64,000 nucleotides of DNA, taken from HK1 sp965204915 (GTDB lineage Bacteria > Pseudomonadota > Gammaproteobacteria > HK1). The stretch's first letter is position 1, and the number at the start of each line of letters is the position of its first letter. The notes beneath the pieces are model-generated. The model was not told where the DNA came from. It was given only the letters and a program-made list of their open reading frames with translations, and made no database searches. Where the stretch lies: assembly GCA_965204915.1 (NCBI GenBank), contig OZ242023.1, positions 4,402,001-4,466,000 on the forward strand, in the 5' to 3' direction. Below, one piece after another: positions 59,366 through 64,000 of the stretch. Made by a program: the position numbers and the translations under genes.

Positions 59366-61108
59366 TCAGCCCCCGGAGCGGTTCAGCTCGTCGATGAGGG
59401 CAAGGCGCGTCGCGGATTGCGTGGAGCGCTGGATGCGTCGAGTGAACCGCCTGGCCCGGGGGATACGGGTCTCGCCGATGATCTGCTTGATCTCCAGCAG
59501 CGCGTTCGGGTGCACCGAGAACTCCCGCAGCCCCAACCCGAGGAGGAGCTTCGTGTAGTGCGCGTCGCCGGCCATCTCCCCGCACATCGCCACCGGAATG
59601 CCGGCCTTGCGCCCCGCCTGGATGGTCATCGTGACGAGCCGCAGCACCGCCGGATGCAGAGGGTCGTAGAGGTAGCTCACTTCGTCGTCGATGCGGTCGA
59701 TGGCGATCGTGTACTGGATGAGATCGTTGGTCCCGATGGACAGGAAGTCGAGCCGGCGGGCGAAGATGTCCGCGCAGATGGCGGCGGCGGGGACCTCGAT
59801 CATCGCCCCGATGGGCATCGACGAATCGTAACGCTCACCCCGCGCGTCCAGCTCCCGCTTGCAGTCGCTCACGATCCTCAGCACCTGATCGAGCTCCGTG
59901 GTGTTCGCAAGCATCGGGATCATCATGCGCACCGGACCATGCGCCGAGGCACGCAGGATCGCCCGGATCTGGGGCCGGAACAGGCTCTGTTCCTTCAGGC
60001 ACAGCCGTATCGCGCGCAAGCCGAGGGCAGGATTCGACGTGGCCGGCGCATCCGGACGCGCGCCGTCCACCTGCTTGTCCGCCCCGAGGTCGAGGGTGCG
60101 GATGGTGACCGGTGCTCCCCCGAGGGCGGCCACGAGCTCGGAGTACGCCTCCAACTGCTCCTGCTCGTCCGGTGGATCGCGGCGATTCATGAACAGGAAC
60201 TCGGTCCGGTAGAGACCGATCCCGGCTGCGCCGTCCCGCACCGCTCCGGCGGACTCGCCGGGCAGCTCGACGTTGGCTTGCAGCACCACCGGTTCCCCGT
60301 CCGCAGACACCGTCGGCGTCGAGCGCAGCTTGCGCCTTGCCGCCTTGATGCGTTCGATCTCGCGCCGGCGGCGTTCGTAGAACCGCTCGACGACGTCGGC
60401 CGGGGAGACGATGACGATCCCTTCGCGCCCGTCGAGCACCACCTCGTCGCCGTCTCGCAGCAGTGCCGCCGAGCCGTGCAGACCCACCACGGCGGGAATG
60501 TTCAGGCTGCGGGCGAGGATGGCGGTATGCGAGTTCGGACCGCCGAACTCGGTCATGAACCCCGCGATGCCCTGGTGCTGCATGAGCACGGTGTCGGCCG
60601 GGGTCAGATCGTCGGCATAGATGATCCTGCCAGCGGGGGTATGGACCGGCGCCGGCTTCTTCCGGCGTCCCTCTTGCAGGTGGATCTGCACCCGGTTGAC
60701 GACGTGCTCGACGTCGTTCTTGCGCGTGCGCAGATACGGGTCGTCCATCGCGTCGAAGACGGCGACCAGCGCATCGCACTCCAGCTTGAGCGCCCACTCC
60801 GCATTGCATCGCTTCTCGCGGATATAGGCGATGGGCGCCTTCGAGATGGCCTCGTCTTCGAGCATCAGCAGGTGGGTGTCGATGAACGCGGCGATCTCCT
60901 TCGGCGTCCCCTCGGGGATCCGGGCCTTCACCGCGCGGAGATCGAGGCGGGCGGTATCCACCGCCCGCCGGAACCGCTCGACCTCGGCCTCGATCCCGGA
61001 TGGATCGAGCGTGCGCTCGGTCGCCTCCGGCCGGCCGCGGTCCACCGCCTGCACCCGGCCGATCGCGATGCCCTTGGAGGCGCTGATCCCGTGGAGGGTG
61101 AAAGTCAT
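59366..61108 (-). CDS. ptsI: Phosphoenolpyruvate-protein phosphotransferase (PTS enzyme I)
   Basis: A 580-aa enzyme that moves phosphate from PEP to HPr. TLHGISASKGIAIGRVQAVD opens it, the phosphorylated His is in FGGPNSHTAILARSLNIPAV, and the PEP-binding barrel has GIGLYRTEFLFMNRRDPPDE, MMIPMLANTTELDQVLRIV, LDFLSIGTNDLIQYTIAIDR and VAMCGEMAGDAHYTKLLLGL. The ATG at 61108 lies 25 bp after ptsH. No sugar-specific EIIBC gene is near, so the pair probably serves a regulatory PTS. Confidence 0.93.
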   Translation of the reverse strand: MTFTLHGISASKGIAIGRVQAVDRGRPEATERTLDPSGIEAEVERFRRAVDTARLDLRAVKARIPEGTPKEIAAFIDTHLLMLEDEAISKAPIAYIREKRCNAEWALKLECDALVAVFDAMDDPYLRTRKNDVEHVVNRVQIHLQEGRRKKPAPVHTPAGRIIYADDLTPADTVLMQHQGIAGFMTEFGGPNSHTAILARSLNIPAVVGLHGSAALLRDGDEVVLDGREGIVIVSPADVVERFYERRRREIERIKAARRKLRSTPTVSADGEPVVLQANVELPGESAGAVRDGAAGIGLYRTEFLFMNRRDPPDEQEQLEAYSELVAALGGAPVTIRTLDLGADKQVDGARPDAPATSNPALGLRAIRLCLKEQSLFRPQIRAILRASAHGPVRMMIPMLANTTELDQVLRIVSDCKRELDARGERYDSSMPIGAMIEVPAAAICADIFARRLDFLSIGTNDLIQYTIAIDRIDDEVSYLYDPLHPAVLRLVTMTIQAGRKAGIPVAMCGEMAGDAHYTKLLLGLGLREFSVHPNALLEIKQIIGETRIPRARRFTRRIQRSTQSATRLALIDELNRSGG

Positions 61109-61133
61109 CGCCGATCCTGCCACCTGCCGTTCC

Positions 61134-61412
61134 CTATTCCGTTTCACCGAACCGTCCGGTGACGAGCCGCTCGATGGCTTGTACCGCTTCGGCGGCGTCG
61201 CCGCCCTGCGCCACGACCTCGATGCTGGCTCCCTTCGATGCGGCGAGCATCATCACCTTCATGATGCTCTTCGCATCGGCCTCGCGCCCGTCCCGGTAGA
61301 TCCGGACCCTCGACTCGAATCCCGATGCGAGCTCGATGAGCTTCGCCGCAGCCCGGGCGTGCAGCCCCAGCTTGTTGACGATCTCCATCGTCTTGCGGAC
61401 CTCGGTGCTCAT
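61134..61412 (-). CDS. ptsH: HPr-family phosphocarrier protein
   Basis: A 92-aa HPr. The active-site histidine is in IVNKLGLHARAAAKLIELAS, and the Ser46-type region reads AKSIMKVMMLAASKGASIEV, where Ser is followed by IMKVMM as in regulatory NPr/HPr proteins. The ATG overlaps the hemD stop (ATGA at 61409-61412), and ptsI follows. HPr accepts phosphate from enzyme I and passes it to EIIA proteins, none of which is in the window. Confidence 0.92.
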   Translation of the reverse strand: MSTEVRKTMEIVNKLGLHARAAAKLIELASGFESRVRIYRDGREADAKSIMKVMMLAASKGASIEVVAQGGDAAEAVQAIERLVTGRFGETE

Positions 61413-62197
61413 TGTAACGATCCGTCGTGATCCGCCACGGCCCGAGCCGTCGCCTCGACGATGGATACGGTGTCCGCACCCCGGGCCGCCACGACCCGCG
61501 ACAGGCTCCGGGCCCGGGCGATTCCGGCGATCCGCTCGCCGGCGGTGACGAGCAGGCGGCGCGAGAGCCAGGGAGCGATCCACGGCGCCGCCCCGGCGAT
61601 GTTCCCGAGCGCCTCGGCACTCGTGACGGTGACGACGTCGATCGAATCGCGCACCCCCTCCAACCTCTCGGCCAGTCGCTCCGGCGCCTGCCGGCGGTAG
61701 ACGTCCGCCTCGATCACTTCGGCGCCGCGCCGGCGCAGCTCGCGCGCGAGGAGCCCGCGCCCGCCCTCGCCCTTGACGATCGCGACGAGCCGGCCATGCA
61801 CCTGTCCCGCGTCGAGCTCCGGGCAGGCGAGCAGTCCTTCGCTGTCGAACCGGCCGGCCGGCGTGCGGACACCGTCGATGCGGCGCGCGCGCAACGCCTC
61901 GGCGGTTGCCCGTCCGACCGCGAGATTCACCGAGGGCAACCCACCACGCGCGGCGCCCGGCATCCGGCCGAAGAACCTTTCCACCGCGTTCCGGCTCGTG
62001 AACACTGCGACCGCGACCGCGGCAATCCGCGCGCGGAGCCGCTCGACCGGCGCCGTGTCCTCCACCGGCGCGATGACGATCGCGGGCACGCGGATCGGGA
62101 CGGCGCCTTCGCCGGCCAACGCCTCCGCGAGCCGCCCGGCCGCAGGCTCGGGCCGGGTCACGAGCACCCGCACCCCGGACAGGCGTTGTACGCTCAT
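61409..62197 (-). CDS. hemD: Uroporphyrinogen-III synthase
   Basis: A 262-aa two-domain protein. VRVLVTRPEPAAGRLAEALA, AVAVFTSRNAVERFF, LPSVNLAVGRATAEALRARR, LVAIVKGEGGRGLLARELRR and DVVTVTSAEALGNIA show the loosely conserved HemD pattern. The enzyme closes and rearranges hydroxymethylbilane to uroporphyrinogen III for haem and cobalamin. It usually follows hemC; here no hemC is seen upstream and it leads directly into ptsH with a 4-base overlap, an unusual partner. Confidence 0.85.
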   Translation of the reverse strand: MSVQRLSGVRVLVTRPEPAAGRLAEALAGEGAVPIRVPAIVIAPVEDTAPVERLRARIAAVAVAVFTSRNAVERFFGRMPGAARGGLPSVNLAVGRATAEALRARRIDGVRTPAGRFDSEGLLACPELDAGQVHGRLVAIVKGEGGRGLLARELRRRGAEVIEADVYRRQAPERLAERLEGVRDSIDVVTVTSAEALGNIAGAAPWIAPWLSRRLLVTAGERIAGIARARSLSRVVAARGADTVSIVEATARAVADHDGSLQ

Positions 62198-62632
62198 CGG
62201 CCGATCCTTGCACGAACCTGCGCGAAGGTTCCGCCCGCGCCACGCGCCGGGGCGTCAACCGCCGGAGCATCGCGTCGGCCGCCCTTACGTCGAGGCACCG
62301 TTGGCGCGTTCACCGCCATGACGGCCTCCACCAGCCACCTCACACGGTCATGCCCGTCTTCACCCGGACACGGCCGTGGGACGACTCCCGCTCTTACCGG
62401 GTGCCGGATCTCCAGTATACTGCCCACCGTCGGGCGGCTTCCCCGGCATTCCAACCGCCTCTTTCGCATACGGTCCGGCTCACCGCATGTCCTCCGCGCT
62501 CCTTCATGCGATCCGCATCGCCGGCATCGCTGCCCTGCCATCCGGCCGCACCACGATCCCCATCATGATCATGGGCCTCTTCGATCTCATGAGCACCCCC
62601 GCCCCGGCCTGCCGGGCGGCAGGACAACGCTG
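62198..62632. other. Leader region of nuoG, no gene
   Basis: 435 bp between the divergent hemD and nuoG. No nuoF or nuoE sequence is present. The 17-base block shared with the nuoF leader lies at 62407-62423, with weaker similarity for about 30 bases downstream. CATACGGTCCGGCTCACC follows. No other gene was recognised. Confidence 0.6.
62407..62423 (+). promoter_or_regulatory. Promoter-like box upstream of nuoG
   Basis: The same GATCTCCAGTATACTGC as at 36387-36403, with TATACT at 62416-62421. It lies 212 bp before the nuoG start. No good -35 hexamer was found. Confidence 0.45.
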
Positions 62633-64000
62633 ATGCCCGACGACACCCCCATCGACGACACCCCCATCGACGACACCCTTGGTATCGAGATCGACGGCCG
62701 CGCCTGCCGGGCGCGCAAGGGCCAGATGGTCATCGAGGTGGCGGATGCGAACGCCATCCCCATCCCCCGCTTCTGCTACCACCACAAGCTGACGGTGGCG
62801 GCGAACTGCCGCATGTGCCTGGTCGAGGTCGAGCGGGCGCCGAAGCCGCTGCCCGCCTGCGCCACCCCGGTGATGGAGGGAATGAAGGTGTTCACGCGCT
62901 CGAAGACGGCGCGCGCGGCCCAGAAGTCGGTGATGGAGTTCCTGCTCATCAACCATCCCCTCGACTGCCCGATCTGCGACCAGGGCGGGGAGTGCGAGCT
63001 GCAGGACGTGGCGATGGGCTACGGCGGGGACGTCTCGCGCTTCAACGAGCGCAAGCGCGCGGTGGAGGACAAGGACCTCGGCCCGCTGATCGCCACCGAC
63101 ATGACCCGCTGCATCCACTGCACCCGGTGCGTGCGCTTCGGCGAGGAGGTCGCGGGGATGCCGGAGCTGGGGGCGACGGGGCGCGGCGAGGACATGGAGA
63201 TCGGCACGTTCATCGCGGGGAGCGTGGATTCGGAGCTGTCGGGCAACGTCATCGACCTGTGCCCGGTGGGGGCGCTGACCTCCAAGCCCTTCCGGTTCCG
63301 GGCCCGAGCCTGGGAGATGGAGCAACGCGACGGCGTCGCGCCGCACGACGCGGTGGGCTCCAACATCCATCTGCACGTGCGCCGGGGCCGGGTCATGCGG
63401 GTGGCGCCGCGCGCGAACGAAGCGATCAACGAAGTGTGGCTCTCCGATCGGGACCGCTTCGGCTACGAGGGCCTGTACAGCGAAGACCGGGTGCGCGCGC
63501 CGATGGTCAGGCGCGGCGGGACGTGGCGGGAGGTCTCCTGGGAGGAGGCGCTCGAAGCCACCGCGGCGGGTCTACGCGAGGTCGTGGCATCAAGCGGCGG
63601 CGCCGCACTCGGCGCGCTGGCCTCGGCGTCCTGCACGGTCGAGGAGCTCTTCCTCTTCCAGCGGCTCGTGCGCGGCCTCGGCAGCGCCAACGTCGATCAC
63701 CGCGTGCGCCAGCGCGACTTCTCCGACCAGGACGCGGCGCCGGGTCATCCCTCCATCGGGATGGGAGTGGATGACCTCGAACGGCTCGACGCGGCGTTGC
63801 TGATCGGCTCGTGCGCGCGCAAGGAGCATCCCATCGTCAACCACCGGCTGCGCAAGGCGAGCCTGGCCGGCGCCCGGGTAACGTACCTCGACGTGATGGC
63901 CCACGATCTCAACCTCGCGCCGGCGGCGCGGATGGTGGTCCCGCCGCCGGAGCTCGCGGGCGCGCTCGCCGCGATCACGATGGCGGCGGCCCGGATCGCG
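62633..64000 (+). CDS. nuoG: NADH-quinone oxidoreductase subunit G (partial, runs off the window)
   Basis: The first 456 codons of the large iron-sulfur subunit of complex I. The 2Fe-2S domain has RFCYHHKLTVAANCRMCLVE and LPACATPVMEG. The His-Cys3 cluster is in HPLDCPICDQGGECELQD, and 4Fe-4S ligands in CIHCTRCVRFGEEVAG and NVIDLCPVGALTSKPFRFRA. The start of the molybdopterin-oxidoreductase-like domain follows (GSNIHLHVRRGRVMRVAPR). ATG 62633 is followed by an N-terminal repeat, PDDTPIDDTPIDDT, from a 15-bp tandem duplication. It is separated from nuoF by 24.7 kb. Confidence 0.93.
   Translation, partial: MPDDTPIDDTPIDDTLGIEIDGRACRARKGQMVIEVADANAIPIPRFCYHHKLTVAANCRMCLVEVERAPKPLPACATPVMEGMKVFTRSKTARAAQKSVMEFLLINHPLDCPICDQGGECELQDVAMGYGGDVSRFNERKRAVEDKDLGPLIATDMTRCIHCTRCVRFGEEVAGMPELGATGRGEDMEIGTFIAGSVDSELSGNVIDLCPVGALTSKPFRFRARAWEMEQRDGVAPHDAVGSNIHLHVRRGRVMRVAPRANEAINEVWLSDRDRFGYEGLYSEDRVRAPMVRRGGTWREVSWEEALEATAAGLREVVASSGGAALGALASASCTVEELFLFQRLVRGLGSANVDHRVRQRDFSDQDAAPGHPSIGMGVDDLERLDAALLIGSCARKEHPIVNHRLRKASLAGARVTYLDVMAHDLNLAPAARMVVPPPELAGALAAITMAAARIA

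Overview
This 64-kb window is a high-GC chromosomal segment. Gene content points to a gammaproteobacterium: polA beside a DUF2782 gene, a PA0069-type radical SAM gene, class I PHA synthase, type III glutamine synthetase, TRAP transporters and Nuo-type complex I genes. No rRNA or tRNA gene was recognised, so a finer placement is not supported.

The window mixes housekeeping blocks with decayed accessory DNA. Positions 1-3.3 kb hold a radical SAM gene, a HicBA toxin-antitoxin pair and a Tat-exported amine oxidase. From 3.3 to 7.5 kb lies a near-perfect inverted pair of IS1634-family elements separated by a gutted IS21-family element. Its right end abuts the last 7 bases of a CRISPR repeat, followed by two complete 37-nt repeats, a 5'-truncated glycerophosphodiester phosphodiesterase gene, and a cas6 gene cut off by an IS3 transposase fragment. 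I read this as the wreck of a CRISPR-Cas locus. From 9.4 to 16.3 kb are a membrane protein of unknown function, a 2OG-Fe(II) oxygenase, a Phd/VapC pair, a divergent pair of paralogous phosphoribosyltransferases and a DUF1538-DUF1538-PII-CBS operon.

From 16.3 to 34.9 kb are a DsbA-type isomerase, phaC, a DUF2889 gene, a cobalamin-binding-type protein, a class III aminotransferase, an unrecognised three-gene overlapping operon of lower GC, an S9 peptidase, crcB, the serine block serA-serC-DUF1015, a HisC-like aminotransferase, an ArsB/NhaD-type transporter and a CBS protein.

From 35 to 64 kb the main oddity is a split complex I: nuoF stands alone at 36.6 kb and nuoG begins only at 62.6 kb. The two share a promoter-like leader, and a third, broken copy of the nuoF leader and start lies at 40.2 kb. 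Between them are a GIY-YIG nuclease and RelBE islet, a 2OG oxygenase bracketed by 80-bp direct repeats, glnT, a TRAP uptake and sugar-acid catabolism cluster (TAXI and DctP binding proteins, one fused permease, a PrpF-type isomerase, an enolase-superfamily enzyme), ppsA, a Dam-type methylase, hisA-hisF, polA, and the operon hemD-ptsH-ptsI.

The overlapping three-gene operon at 22.4-25.0 kb is the best candidate for an undescribed system, and the dismantled CRISPR locus and split nuo genes are the clearest structural surprises. All family assignments come from reading motifs by eye; no database search was run.
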